A stretch of DNA of 64,000 bases from Sordariomycetes sp. S80-01Y (taxonomy: Eukaryota > Ascomycota > Sordariomycetes), in the NCBI GenBank assembly GCA_037042185.1, contig JAXQJY010000030.1:1426001-1490000 (forward strand), given 5' to 3'. Positions 21,852 to 34,579 of this stretch are shown here, one piece after another; within the stretch, counting starts at the first letter, position 1, and every line of letters starts with the position of its first letter. The position numbers and the translations under genes are program-made. Under the pieces are notes generated by a model that saw nothing but the letters and a program-made list of their open reading frames with translations, did not search any database and was not told the DNA's origin.

Positions 21852-24626
21852 ATGCCAGCCTCCGAGAGGTCTCCTCTCCTTTCTGCGGAGAACGAGACCG
21901 ATCCCACAAACCAAGCTGAGAGCTCTGAAAATGTGCCTCTGCTCGCCAACGATCAGCCCGACGAGGACGAGGTGCGTCCTCAAGAACGACAGCCATCGTC
22001 ATGGACCTTGTGGCCGCTTCGTAAGCAGACTGGCCCGTCCACGACGAAGAGCAGCAAATGGCGTTGGCCAAGTATTATCGCAGGCATAGTGTTGGCAATA
22101 CTCGTGGTCCTCGTTCTGTTGGGAGGCTTCTTGGTCCCGGGAGCTGTGAAACAATATGCCGAGGGTGCTGCTGTCATCGAGCCAAAGGCGCTTTCCGTCG
22201 AGTCTATCACAAGCGATGGCGTGAGGGCACGCATACAAGCCAACTTCCGCCTGGATGGATCTAGGGTTGAGAACGATGATGCTCGTCGCATAGGACGATT
22301 CACAACGGGTATTATGCGTAAGCTGGAGACGGAAGAAACCAAGGTCGACGTCTTGCTTCCGAATTACGACAACTCTCTTCTTGGATCCGCCGTTATTCCT
22401 CCCATCACTGTCGATATCCGCGACGGCCACAGCACTGACATTGATATTGTCACGGATCTCATACCTGGTGATGCCGAAAATCTTAGGAAAATCGCCAACC
22501 AGTGGCTCGAAGGCAAGCTTGACCAGCTCAAGGTCACCGGTGCTGCCAAGATCAAGGTCAAATCTGGCATTTTCCCGCTGGGTGCTCATGACGTGGTAGA
22601 GTCGATGATATTTGAAGGTCAGACTCTCTACCGAACCTTCGCTGCCGTCTACTTCGGAGAAAAGATGATTTTGCAGTGATAGATGTAGTTAAAGAGACTT
22701 TTGCTGATTTCTTTGCAGCAAGCAAAATACCGTCCATTCCCGAATACCACATCGAGCAGATCAGCTTCCGGGACGTCCCCATGGGCCGCAACGGACGCAA
22801 GGCTGTCGGCGCAAATGTCTCGCTGTCCATTCACAACGCATACCCTGTTGCGCTTGATGTACCACCATTGGGCTTCGAGATTCTTCTAGCCAACTGCGAC
22901 GAATCAGACCCGTTCATTACGGTAGCTGAGGCTGTCACAGAGGTGATTGAGGTTCACCCTGACTCTGAAGTTCACGCTGGTGCCTTAGGCATCATTCGTG
23001 AGATTCCTAAGGACTTGACGCGATCGTGTCCCAAGAGCAAGATGTCGCCCCTCGACGTGTTCATGGAGCACTACCTGCATGGCGAGGATGCCGAGATCTT
23101 TGTCCGCGGAAGCAGCGTCGAGGATTCCGATACCCCTGAGTGGGTGGAGGACATCCTGAAAAGCATAATCGTTCCCATCGAGTTCCCCGGCCAGTCTTTT
23201 GGCGACGCCATCAAGAACTTCTCTGCTACAGACGTCAACTTCCAGCTACCGAGTCCTTTCGCTGACCCAAATGATCCTGACGGTGTGCCTCGTGTGTCGG
23301 GAACTATCCTTGTGATTGCAGCTCTTCCCGACGAGCTCAACCTTGATCTCGGTGTACACAGTATCAAGTCAAACGCCGACCTGTTCTACAAGGGGGATAA
23401 GCTCGGCGAACTCAACATGCGCGAATGGAACGACGCCAACTCGACCATCTTCACGGACGCAAATGAGACCATGATCAACATCACGTCTCGCGTCATCGAC
23501 ATCCCGCTCGACGTGACCGATAACGACGTCTTTACAGATATCATGCAAAAGATGTTCTTTGGCAGCGACGACATCATTCTCGACGTCAAGGCCTCGGTGG
23601 ATGTGCAGGTCGGTACCGTGCTTGGGGACCTGGCGCTCAAAGGCATTCCCGCCAACGGCTCCATCCCAGTCAAAAGTTCGTCCCTCTGGTAGTCATTGTG
23701 TCACTTGTGAAGACGATGCTGCACCCATACTTTCAAGTATATCTATCTATCGTCGGTGTACAAGGGGCTTCGGGCGTGGCTGACCGTCTCTAGCGATGCC
23801 AAAGAACACGTTTAGAGCGCTTGAGCCGCAAGTCGATGACATTCGGATTCTGAAGACATCCGAGACGGGCGTGAAAATGCAAGCGAGAGTCAACTTTACC
23901 AATCCCACACCGTACACTGCCTTTGTACCCGAGCTGAACGTTCATCTGCTTTCTCACGGTCAGGTGCTTGGAGAGGCCACGGCAACCAATATCATGCTTG
24001 AGCTGGGGAACAACACAGGCAACATCATCGAAGCTACCTGGGACCCCCTCAAGTACAGTGGCAGATACGGTCATAAGACTGCACGGAAGCTCCTGTCGGA
24101 GTACCTCTCCGGCAAAAACACAACCCTCACCATCCGCACTCACAGTGGCTCAATTCCAACTATGCCAGCGCTTGGCGAAGCCCTCTCTAAGATCAACATC
24201 ACCATCCCGACACCCCACCTCAAACTCCCAGGAAACGAGGATGACAACACAGCAGGCGATAGCCGCTTTATCAGAGACGCAACGTTCCACCTTTTCTCCT
24301 CCACGGCGACCTTTACACTCGCCTCGCCGTTGCAGTATAATACGGTGTATCTGCAGGCCGTCAACGCCACAGCTTATTACAACCACACTGAGCCGATCGG
24401 ACGAATTATCACGGACCAAGCTTTCCCTGTGACACCAGGCTTGAGTACTACGCCGAAGCTTCCAGTTGATTGGAGCTTGGGGTCTGTTGGTTACGGGAAG
24501 CTAAAGGAGGCGTTAGGCGGTCGCTTGAAATTGGATGCTGTGGCCGACGTGACGGTGCGGGTGGGTAACTGGGTTGAAGAAATTCATTATACTGGCAAGG
24601 GGATCGGGGCTAAGGTGTCCCTATGA
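21852..24626 (+). CDS. Large LEA2/DUF3712 single-pass membrane protein, vacuolar type
   Basis: Model: exons 21852-22617, 22677-23675 and 23794-24626, 865 residues; the introns are 59 and 118 bp. The N-terminal cytosolic tail carries two acidic dileucine motifs, ERSPLL (residues 5-10) and ENVPLL (about 26-31), of the kind that sort proteins to the vacuole. One transmembrane helix lies near residues 75-97 (IIAGIVLAILVVLVLLGGFL). The rest is a tandem of LEA2-like beta domains rich in N-glycosylation sequons (NAT, NNTG, NITS), so it should face the lumen. Joining the exons gives IFEVIDVVKETFADF and IPVKTMPKNTFRAL. The yeast vacuolar protein Tag1 (Ylr173w) has this layout; orthology is my inference. 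Its cargo or ligand cannot be told. Confidence 0.8.
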
Positions 24627-25119
24627 TTTATGGGTACAGTACTGTGATGTGCACTCTTTAGATGGGACTTTTTTCTTTGGCATGGCGTTGGAGGATTACC
24701 TATACCTGCATTACCTATGTTTTATACACGTCTAGAACTTTAAAGACAATGAACTCATACAAACGCTCATCCTGCGGATCCGTGAGAACAACGACTTGTG
24801 TTTACGGGCGTACTACAGCCACGGCGTGACTGGAGCACGACTCTTCTACTGAACGCACGCAAACAAAGGTTCATCCAAACGTCCTTGTCCCTCTTGTCCA
24901 CGACGAACATGCACGCAAGTCATGCACGCAGCCCCTCGTCTATGGAACGATGGAACGAAGACTCGCCAGATATGTCAAGTATTTAAGAAAAAAAAAAAAA
25001 AGAACAAGTGCCTTCGGTGCTACGATGGATGTATTGCCCTGGAACCTCTCCCCAAGGAGAGTGCTACATCTGGACCTAATACCAAGCCGTACCTGCTCTC
25101 GCCTTAGGTGCAAACCGCC
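24627..25119. other. Intergenic with poly-A run
   Basis: About 490 bp without a recognised gene. It contains a run of 14 A at 24988-25001. The frame upstream of the orphan ORF at 25120 is interrupted by a stop immediately before it. Confidence 0.5.
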
Positions 25120-25647
25120 ATGGTGCTCGCTTGCGACAGGACGGCCCGCGCGGCGCTCTATAAGCAGGGGAACTCGAGCACGGTCACTTGGCATAAGCTC
25201 ACGACCCGCAGCGGGCACGACAAGGTCAGGACGCCCGAGCGGAAAGATAAGGCGCTGCCGCCTACGCCGCCTAAGACACCCGCTGGCGAGCTTAAGGGTG
25301 ATCCTAAGCTACGGCCCAACCTCAAGCACATCGTCGGGGCGGCCATCCCTCGCCGTGAACCTAGCACGGAGACCATCACCGTTGGATTGCTCGTTTCCGA
25401 CCTGCCTGTTGAGTTCCATGAGGTTGCTGCCACACTCACCGGTCAAGCTACTGAGGTGGCCGGCTCGGATCCTTCGCACGAACTCCAAGCGAAGATGTAC
25501 GGCCCGCAGAACCGGAAGGACCAGAGTCTGGACGAGGAGGTTGCGGATATCTGTACGATGATCGACATGGTGAATAGCTCCTTTGCGCTCGACTGCAAGA
25601 AGATTAGGAGTCAGGGGACGGGTGGGGATCTGTATCCGCGGCTGTAA
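25120..25647 (+). CDS. Hypothetical protein, orphan
   Basis: Not recognised. The 175-residue frame starts at an ATG in strong context (ACCGCCATGG). Its codons end in G or C much more often than the surrounding DNA, which argues that it is or was translated. The N-terminal third is basic and proline-rich (KALPPTPPKTPAG). The middle has a hydrophobic beta-like stretch (ETITVGLLVSDLPVEF) and the C-terminal part looks helical and acidic (SLDEEVADICTMIDMV). There is no signal peptide or membrane segment. A small accessory or lineage-specific gene is the simplest reading. A truncated remnant of a longer gene is possible, because the same frame is open upstream before the stop at 25105. Confidence 0.45.
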   Translation: MVLACDRTARAALYKQGNSSTVTWHKLTTRSGHDKVRTPERKDKALPPTPPKTPAGELKGDPKLRPNLKHIVGAAIPRREPSTETITVGLLVSDLPVEFHEVAATLTGQATEVAGSDPSHELQAKMYGPQNRKDQSLDEEVADICTMIDMVNSSFALDCKKIRSQGTGGDLYPRL

Positions 25648-25987
25648 GTGACGAGCCAGGTCAGCGAGCGGGAGGGTCAGGAGACATGCTACTGAGCGTT
25701 CGAAAGGCATAAACCCAAACGAGATTCCTGATTCCCCCTGAGATTGCCTCGATGGATCTCTTAAATAGTCACAGGGACATCACACTGAGGCATTGTGGGC
25801 ATGATAGCCGCCAAGGGACGAAAAAAAGGGCGCCATGACTTCATGGGCCCTTGGTGGCGGGCGCAAGCTGGGCTGGAGAAGACGGAACTGGGGATCTGAG
25901 CTCGATTTGGTGTCAGCATTATCAATTAAATAGTACACAATGGTAGAAGGGTGAAGCACCTTTGATCCCACGCATCATGACTGCCAC
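25648..25987. other. Intergenic between convergent ends
   Basis: 340 bp between the orphan ORF and the 3' end of SNU66. Nothing was recognised. Confidence 0.5.
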
Positions 25988-27952
25988 TTAACCAAGTCGT
26001 ACACCTGCCTCCTTTCGCTTCTTCAGCTGTTGCGCCGTGGCATTGCTCATACCGCCATTTTGCGTAGCATCGAACATGCTCTGCGCCTCCCTCCTCTTCT
26101 CGTCCTCGATCTGCTTGAGCTTCTTTTCCGTCTTGCCCTTTCCGCTGCCCTTTCCGTGGAACTGGTGGCTGAGCTCCTTGAACGCTTCCTTCTGATTCAG
26201 GTCCCGACCGTGGTCATCCTTGTACTTGATGTTGAAGCTGGGTACGTAGTTTGCGTTGAAGAGTTCGGCCATGCGGCGAGACTGTTGCTGGTCACGCCAT
26301 TGGTTCTGCTGACGCGCATAGTCCTCGCGGTCCTTTGTGGACATCTTGTCTAGCCGGCCGCTGCGACGGTCTCGTTCTCGCATCTGTCGCGTTTGCTCCT
26401 CCAGCTCTTCCTCGAGAAGACGTTTCTTCGCAAGAAACTCCTCGCGCGCTCTGAGGGTCTCGTATGACTCGCCTTTGGACTCCTCGACTAGGCCGCGTTC
26501 GCGAAGAAGGGAGAGAGCAGCACCCATGCCGGTGCCCACCGTCTTCTCTTCGTCTTCGTAATGCGGCTCTTCAGGTTCGCGCGAAGCCACGGGCTCAGGG
26601 CTTTCTTCCTTCACCACTGTTGCATCGGCGTCTGCCATTTCGGCATCTTCCGTCGGCACGGGTGCTTGATAAGGCTCCGGGCTCTTGGTGGTCGGCTTCC
26701 TACGCTTTCGGACACGGTCTTCTTCGTCGTCGGCCTTGCCGAGTCCGGAGACAAACTCCGAAATTTCACCTATGACCAAGCCGCCGTCGTTTGGCTCCTG
26801 CTTTGGTTGTTCGTCCTCCTGCTCTTTGAGTTGCTTTGCGAGGTCTTCCGGTCGTTGCTTCTTGCGCTTCTTCAGCGCATTCCGCCTCTGCATCGCTAAG
26901 GACGCCTGCAGGTCGTCATCATCCTCAAGGTCATCTTCAACCTTCCTCTTCCTTGTCGGCGCTTCTTGGGCCGTGTCGAGCTGCATAGCATCGCCGCTTG
27001 CGCCTGCTGTGTCTATTGGGAAAATGTCGTCCTCGTCTGCCTGCTTCTTCCTCGATCCCCTATTCTTCTTGCTCTTCTTGGGTTTCTTAACTTTGATTTC
27101 GGCGGGCGCCAGGTAGTCGGAAGAAACGGTGTTGTCGACGATGTCATCTAGACTCACGTTTTCTGCCTGCTCTTTCTTCTCCACAGGCTTGCCGAGTATG
27201 TCTGCGATCTCGCCAAAGTTCCCTATTGAGTCCAATGTGAACTTCTTCTGCTTTTTGCCGTTGATCTCTTCGTCGTACTGTGCTAGGATACCGCCGCCCT
27301 CGTCGTCATCGTTCGGGTTGTACCCTGGTTTCTTCTTCTTGAGATCCAAGCGGTTCTCCAGCTTTTCCTGTTCGCGCAGCTCGAAGTTCTCCAACTCATC
27401 CTCCTCATCATCGTCGCCTGCGCCAATGTTCGTGTCCTTCAGAGTCAAGACCTGATCTTCCCCATCCTTGAAGTTCGTGGTGTCGTGCGCGACCTTGATA
27501 CCTGCCAAGTCCTTCGACGTGTACTTCACAGCCGCAGCTGCTTCGGCTTCAGCAGCTGCTAGTTCCTCCTCCAACTTGCGCGCCTTGTCAATTTTCTTTT
27601 GGCGCTTCTTCTGACCCTTTAGCCATGACTTTGCGTCCACGTCGCCATCTTTCGCGTCAGCTAAGCCCTCGCCGTCCAGCTTCGCGAGTCGTTGCGCGTT
27701 CTCCCGGGCCTTGCGGACCGCAGCGGCCTTCTGCTCGCGCTTCTTCTTCGCGGCTTCGGCTTGCTGGAGCTTGCTGTAGTTATCGTAAGACTGCGCCTGC
27801 CGCGACTCGACTGTACTCTCGGGCTCCATTTCGCTTTCGCTGTCGGAGCCGGAGTCGTCCGAGGTATCTGGGGCAGCGCCAGGCACGGGCAAGGGCGCCA
27901 TGCCCAGCGACACCCGGATCTTGTTCGTCTCCTCGATTGCCGCGGCGTCCAT
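25988..27952 (-). CDS. SNU66: U4/U6.U5 tri-snRNP factor SART1/Snu66
   Basis: Spliceosomal protein of the tri-snRNP, needed for tri-snRNP entry and activation (family knowledge). Single exon of 654 residues. The N terminus has IEETNKIRVSLGMAPLPVP, the conserved Hub1-interaction-type helix region of the family. Highly charged coiled segments follow, then YTSKDLAGIKVAHDTTNF and QVLTLKDTNIG, which are strongly conserved SART1 blocks. Other conserved parts are KPGYNPNDDD, FTLDSIGNFGEIADI, VSSDYL, GTGMGAALSLLRERGLV and the end FNIKYKDDHGRDLNQKEAFKELSHQFHGKGSGK (shown here as a block, residues about 580-615). The start is the only ATG at the head of the frame. Nothing looks broken. Confidence 0.95.
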   Translation of the reverse strand: MDAAAIEETNKIRVSLGMAPLPVPGAAPDTSDDSGSDSESEMEPESTVESRQAQSYDNYSKLQQAEAAKKKREQKAAAVRKARENAQRLAKLDGEGLADAKDGDVDAKSWLKGQKKRQKKIDKARKLEEELAAAEAEAAAAVKYTSKDLAGIKVAHDTTNFKDGEDQVLTLKDTNIGAGDDDEEDELENFELREQEKLENRLDLKKKKPGYNPNDDDEGGGILAQYDEEINGKKQKKFTLDSIGNFGEIADILGKPVEKKEQAENVSLDDIVDNTVSSDYLAPAEIKVKKPKKSKKNRGSRKKQADEDDIFPIDTAGASGDAMQLDTAQEAPTRKRKVEDDLEDDDDLQASLAMQRRNALKKRKKQRPEDLAKQLKEQEDEQPKQEPNDGGLVIGEISEFVSGLGKADDEEDRVRKRRKPTTKSPEPYQAPVPTEDAEMADADATVVKEESPEPVASREPEEPHYEDEEKTVGTGMGAALSLLRERGLVEESKGESYETLRAREEFLAKKRLLEEELEEQTRQMRERDRRSGRLDKMSTKDREDYARQQNQWRDQQQSRRMAELFNANYVPSFNIKYKDDHGRDLNQKEAFKELSHQFHGKGSGKGKTEKKLKQIEDEKRREAQSMFDATQNGGMSNATAQQLKKRKEAGVRLG

Positions 27953-28589
27953 TTTGGCGGTATTTGGGCGAAGGGGGCGCGTCTTGTTGGAGGATGACGG
28001 TCAATATCGAAAGTTTGATGTGACCTCATGCGACGCGGCGAGTGCAGCCTCAGGCTAAAGACGTTTCGCGCTCCACTATCACGTGATCGGACCCACCGCT
28101 GGCCGGTAGCATATCTTGATCCAAAAATTCTCAGCCTACCTTTCTCTCTCCTTTCAACATACAACGGATCTGTGCTTTGCGGTCCTCTGCTCCTCCGGGA
28201 AGTCAGGGTTGACTGCTCTGCAGCTCGATAACATATGGAGCCATCAACATGATATGGTGTCAATCTTCCTGTCGACAGGTCCAAGAGTAACCGGCGCCCA
28301 GTCCCGCGTGGTTCTCACTTGTTGAGACCGCGTGTGAGGGCTTGGTGTTCGGAGCGGCTATATTCCACCTCCCTTTGCCGAGGCCGTTGGTCTGTGAGGT
28401 CGGGGAAAAACCATAGCAAACGCCACATGCCTTCGTCTTTGCCTGATTGTTTTGATTGTACCCAGCATCCAGCATCCTCCGCGGACCGAAGTCAGCCAAG
28501 CCACCGCCAATCTACAACCCAAGCCTGTGCTTTGCTCGGCGCTCTAGCCGTCTCAGTCTAATTATTCCGTGCCGCTGCTCCCGAAAGCC

Positions 28590-28603
28590 CCGGTGCAGCT
28601 CCG
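28590..28603 (-). promoter_or_regulatory. AmyR-type CGG-N8-CGG element
   Basis: The + strand reads CCG-GTGCAGCT-CCG, that is CGG-N8-CGG on the minus strand. AmyR of Aspergillus binds CGG-N8-(C/A)GG upstream of amylolytic genes (established). The site lies about 610 bp before the glucoamylase start, so the role is plausible but unproven. Confidence 0.35.
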
Positions 28604-29141
28604 TCGCGCTGTCTTGGGAGCTTCACTGGTGGCATTTACATGTGTTCGTCGGATCTGGCTTCCAGATCCCGGCAGACTTAGGTCGGCAGCTGGGCCGAAG
28701 GGCTGTGCTTCCCCAGACCGTCTGAATTGTGCTCGAAAACCGGGAGTCCTTGATTCCAGGCCGTTGATTTCTGCTACCCTCTTCCCCGGACTTCCGGAAT
28801 ATCATAGATCGGTGCGCGCTTGAACCGAGCAACGATCGGTAGAAGTTCTAAGGGCTGCACCCCTCATTGGTCTATCTAGCTGACCATGTGACGGCGTTCG
28901 GTCTTGTATGCTGAACTTCTTCAAGTTTCCTTCATGCTTCCAAGCTTAACTCGGCCAATATTTGCAAGCCTCTTAATGTTCCGCAAACTTGACCGAATCC
29001 TATTGGCTTCAAGTGAAGCTACAGAACTTGCCCTCTCGGCCCTTCACCAGAACTTCCCCATGGGGTAAACCAACTTGCTTCCGTCGGTACTGGGTTGCCT
29101 CCCTCTTCCATCCGCTCGGCAGTAGCAACTTTACTGTTGTG

Positions 29142-29148
29142 TATAAAA
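29142..29148 (+). promoter_or_regulatory. TATA box of the glucoamylase gene
   Basis: TATAAAA lies 75 bp before the ATG at 29217. Because transcription should start 30-60 bp downstream, this favours 29217 over the ATG at 29154 as the translation start. Confidence 0.55.
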
Positions 29149-29216
29149 CCATCATGGAGATGTCGATCACTTCTCCCCTCGTATCTTCCAATGCTACACA
29201 CTTTGCCGAGCCCATC

Positions 29217-31302
<2,086 letters not shown>

Positions 31303-31418
31303 GGGAGCGCTCCCTTTCCTCACCAGATGTAACGATCACATGGAACCAATAAGAGCTCAAACCGTTGGACGCACAAGATCTAAATATACTCCTTCATGTG
31401 ATCCCGTACTCTCAGCTC

Positions 31419-32506
31419 TTAAGCAAACTCATCCTCCGCTTCCTCAATCGAATTCTTCACCCTCACCAGAATTGTTGTCTTCCACTTGTCGAGCTTACTA
31501 ACCTGATCATACTGGAACAGCTTATCTGTGAACTGCTCCTGGCTTTTTGCCTCGACCGCCTCACATAGATCCTTCAACAACATGCACTCCCTCTGCGTAC
31601 CGAACTGGGGATCCATCTCCGTGTACCGCTCCAGGGCTCGCTGTGCGGCCACCAGGTCACCCGACGCCAGGTGGCAGATGCCGGCCTTGAGGAAATAGTC
31701 CTTGACGGAATACTTCATCAGATTGTTGTTGATGGATTGCTCAGCAACCTTTTCGTAGTTGGTGATGGATTTGTAGTAATCGCCCTCAAGGGCAGAAACG
31801 TCGGCGACCTTGAGCCAGAGTTTGTTGGCGAGCCTATGCTCCGTTAGCACCGGATCATCATAGTACCGTCATTGTCGAGGATTGAAGAAAGCTTACGCAT
31901 TCGCATTGTCACCCTCGAACCACCCAGCCGCACTCTCGTAACTCTCAACCGCCGCCTTGGTATCATTCAGGTCGTTCTCGTACAGCTCACCCATGTTCTC
32001 CATGTACGTCGCCGCGCGCCGGAAGTTGCCCTTCTGGCAGTACCGATCGATGGCATACTTGAGGCAGCGGGCCGACGCTTGCGGGTCGTCCTTACGGTAG
32101 GCTTTGAAGGCGTCGATGTATGTGTTCGCTGCGTCGTCGGGTTCTTTTAGGCTGTCTTTTTGGATCTGGGCGGCCTTCTCGAAAGTCTGACCTGCTTCGG
32201 TCACTGGGAGGTGTCAGCGCCAGTTCCAGCGATACGAGCGAGTAGGGTAGTTGGGCGCTGTTGAGGAGACGGTTGCAAACGCACTCTGTCGTGCCATCTT
32301 GTAGGCGTTGGCCGCCTCGATGAAGAGATCTGCCGCATTCTGGTACTTCTCCTCCCGACCGCCGAAGAAGCTGAAGCCGCTGCTAGCACCCTGCAGGGCC
32401 TTCTCGGCCTGAGGTAACCAGCTGTCAGTGCCTCGTCACGAGGAGACTGTTGGTGGGGGAGGGGTCGTCGTACCTTTTGCAGAAGGGCGCGAGGGTCTTG
32501 TGCCAT
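31419..32506 (-). CDS. SEC17: Alpha-SNAP, SNARE disassembly adaptor
   Basis: Binds SNARE bundles and recruits the NSF/Sec18 ATPase after membrane fusion. Model: 32506-32474, 32408-32285, 32203-31897 and 31833-31419, giving exactly 292 residues, the same length as yeast Sec17. It begins MAQDPRALLQKAEKAL with FSFFGG, the N-terminal membrane-contacting loop. The TPR-like helices run through MTEAGQTFEKAAQIQ, DDAANTYIDAFKAY, CLKYAIDRYCQKGNFRRAA and AVESYESAAGWFEGD. The C terminus has KLDKWKTTILVRVKNSI with the acidic end needed to stimulate Sec18. The introns are 63-81 bp. It ends about 115 bp from the convergent glucoamylase and shares a 313-bp promoter with GatC. Confidence 0.95.
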
Positions 32507-32819
32507 CTTGGCGCTGTCCTGTCTCTATCGCTTGGGGTTGTTAAAGTATCGCAGCTTTTCTTGGGGCGGGGTTGAGTAGTGTCGCAAAGGCAGTCGCTGT
32601 AGATGTAGCTTCAAGGTCGGCGTCGGCAATGCGTCGAGGCTGACCCTGTACGTATGACGCCAGCAGGGGTGCGCCACTGTGACGGTTGGCGTGTGGGGCT
32701 GAGACGGGAGCTTCCAACTTCGTCGGATTGGAGTTCCGGTCGTGCACTGCACTTTTCCAACACGCGTAGACTTCTGCAACTTTGCGCGACAGTCCTGGCC
32801 CAGCTTAAGCTCCAGCACC

Positions 32820-33362
32820 ATGCCAATCTGCCCAAGCTGCCGAATGGCCATACGCCAGTCGATGCGCCAAACCCGCCATATGTCCACCAAGCCTTCACCA
32901 TCCGATATCCTCTCTAAACCAAGCTGGTCCATCCGCTCTCTGCTATCTTCAGACCAGCCCGACGAAATCATAACACCCTCACAACTCCATCATCTCCTCC
33001 GTCTCTCAGCCCTCCCGCTGCCAAAATCTCCGGCTGAGGAACGATCCATGATATCGACGCTCCAGTCCCAACTACGCTTCGTCCGCGCTGTCCAACGGGT
33101 CGACACTACAGGCGTGGAACCCCTGCGTGCCATACGAGATGAGACAGAAGCTGGTATGCAAGAAGGAACGATAAGCCTGGATACGCTGAAGAGCGTGTTG
33201 GATAAAGAGATCAAAGTTGGTCATTACCAACGGCCCAAAAAGGTCAGGGAGAAGCCTGAGAGTAGGCAGGAGGAGTGGAATGTGATGGGGACGGCGAGAC
33301 GGAGGGCCGGCCGGTTTTTTGTTGTGCAGAGTAAGAAGGGGAAAGAGGAAGATGGGGGCTGA
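32820..33362 (+). CDS. Mitochondrial glutamyl-tRNA(Gln) amidotransferase subunit C
   Basis: GatC stabilises the amidotransferase that converts Glu-tRNA(Gln) to Gln-tRNA(Gln) in mitochondria. Single exon of 180 residues from the ATG at 32820. The N terminus is basic and Ser/Arg-rich, suited to import. The GatC fold is seen in ITPSQLHHLLRLSALPLP, EERSMISTLQSQLRFVRAVQ and VDTTGVEPLRAIRDET, all family hallmarks. The C-terminal third is a basic extension. The frame is open upstream, but no earlier ATG lies in it nearby. It is divergent from SEC17. Confidence 0.88.
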   Translation: MPICPSCRMAIRQSMRQTRHMSTKPSPSDILSKPSWSIRSLLSSDQPDEIITPSQLHHLLRLSALPLPKSPAEERSMISTLQSQLRFVRAVQRVDTTGVEPLRAIRDETEAGMQEGTISLDTLKSVLDKEIKVGHYQRPKKVREKPESRQEEWNVMGTARRRAGRFFVVQSKKGKEEDGG

Positions 33363-33577
33363 GGAGGCAGAGTCTTTGGGAATGTGTTACACGAATGGCA
33401 ATGATACCCAGCGAAGCGATAAGTTACCAGACGTATAATATCATAGTTTCCGACTCCGAAAGCCGTGACCTTCAGGGATGAGGATATTCGTCATAAAGCC
33501 AAACCAACGCTATGCTTCCCTATGATGTGGCATACAGCCCCTCCACGGGCCAGTCAACGGAGCACGGATTCTACCCT

Positions 33578-34118
33578 CTACCCCTTATTTTCACTACCCT
33601 CCTTTGGCTTCACTTTGGGCACCTTCTCATACGCATTTGGACTCGGCGCCCTCTCCGCCTGGCCTTTTCCCCTTTTCCTCCCCCTCTCATGACTGTGTGC
33701 CGGTCCACTACATTCATGCCCCTTCCCCTTCCCATCACCACCTCCATCGCCCTCGTCCCCTGTACTCACGTCGGAATCAGAAGAAGACTCATCGCTCGAT
33801 TCGTCCACTGCTTTCGGTCGATGATATATGCAACACACTGTCTCCGACATCAGCGACATCCGTGGTTGGTAGGGGAGAGTGGGGGACCGCACCTTTTGAG
33901 CTCTTTCGGCCGAGTCCCTCGTTGTCTACTACGTCCTCGGCCCATTGCACCGACCGCCCGTTCGTGTTCCGCGCACCGCGAAGTCGCAGAACTCGCGACG
34001 TCTGCTGTTGAGGCTGTGGTTGGGATGGGGTTTCGGTGGTAGTTTGCGAACCCGATGGAGCGTGGGGTTGCGATCGCTGCTGTCTTGCGCCCGAGGGCGA
34101 CGCTTGTGGTCTGGACAT
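33578..34118 (-). CDS. YPI1: Type 1 protein phosphatase inhibitor, YPI1/PPP1R11 family
   Basis: Small, mostly unfolded regulator of protein phosphatase 1 (Glc7). Model: 34118-33893 and 33837-33578, 161 residues; the 55-bp intron joins GLGRKSSK to VCCIYHRP. It has the family block RVLRLRGA, then RSVQWAEDVVDNEGLGRKSSKV, in which VQW is the RVxF-like docking element. CCIYHRPKAVDESSDES follows. The C-terminal half is low-complexity Asp/Gly/Lys with HEC and HSHERGRK segments. It is convergent with GatC, about 215 bp away. Confidence 0.93.
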
Positions 34119-34579
34119 GTTTGACGTCTTCGTTGGAGGGCAAAGGAAGGGTGTAGGGTAATGAGTAATCGCAACCGATGAGCAGGAGGATTCGAGGAGT
34201 GTTCTTCCGGGGATTGAGAATGTAGGTTCTTACGTTGTCGAGGCGCACGCGACGAATTCGGGGTCTTAATGGATTTCTGCATCGCAATAGAATGGCAGGC
34301 TACTGACATCATGTGGTTTTGCCGGAAACGCTCCACTCCCGAGACGCTAAGGCGGCTTGCTTAGTAGCTCTGTGTTAGCACCCGCTGATAAACCAACGAA
34401 CAGACGACCACGTTGGAAGTATTGAACACTTTATGATTGTACATTGCGCGGCTCATGCGAACCTGGCTCGAAAGTTATATGGTACAGTATGTGCTATGTT
34501 TTGTATATGGTCATGGTTCGGGAGATGTCAGTTATAACCACCAGACGCCAAGCTATGCAAACGAGAACCCTTTAAACCA
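34119..34579. other. Intergenic between two minus-strand genes
   Basis: Promoter of YPI1 and 3' end of GEP3. Nothing else was recognised. Confidence 0.5.

Larger units (their letters stand above)
27953..29216. other. Promoter region of the glucoamylase gene
   Basis: 1.26 kb between the divergent SNU66 and glucoamylase genes. It holds a CGG-N8-CGG element (minus strand, 28590-28603), two CreA-type hexamers (28711-28716 and 28784-28789, both on the minus strand) and a TATA box at 29142. No gene was recognised. Confidence 0.5.

Noticed and set aside
24988-25001. Poly-A run considered as the tail of a retroposed gene
   Set aside because: It lies upstream of the only nearby ORF, not downstream, and no target-site duplication was seen.
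27661-28284. 207-codon minus frame at the start of SNU66
   Set aside because: Overlaps the start of SNU66 in another frame; Arg-rich composition is typical of a shadow.
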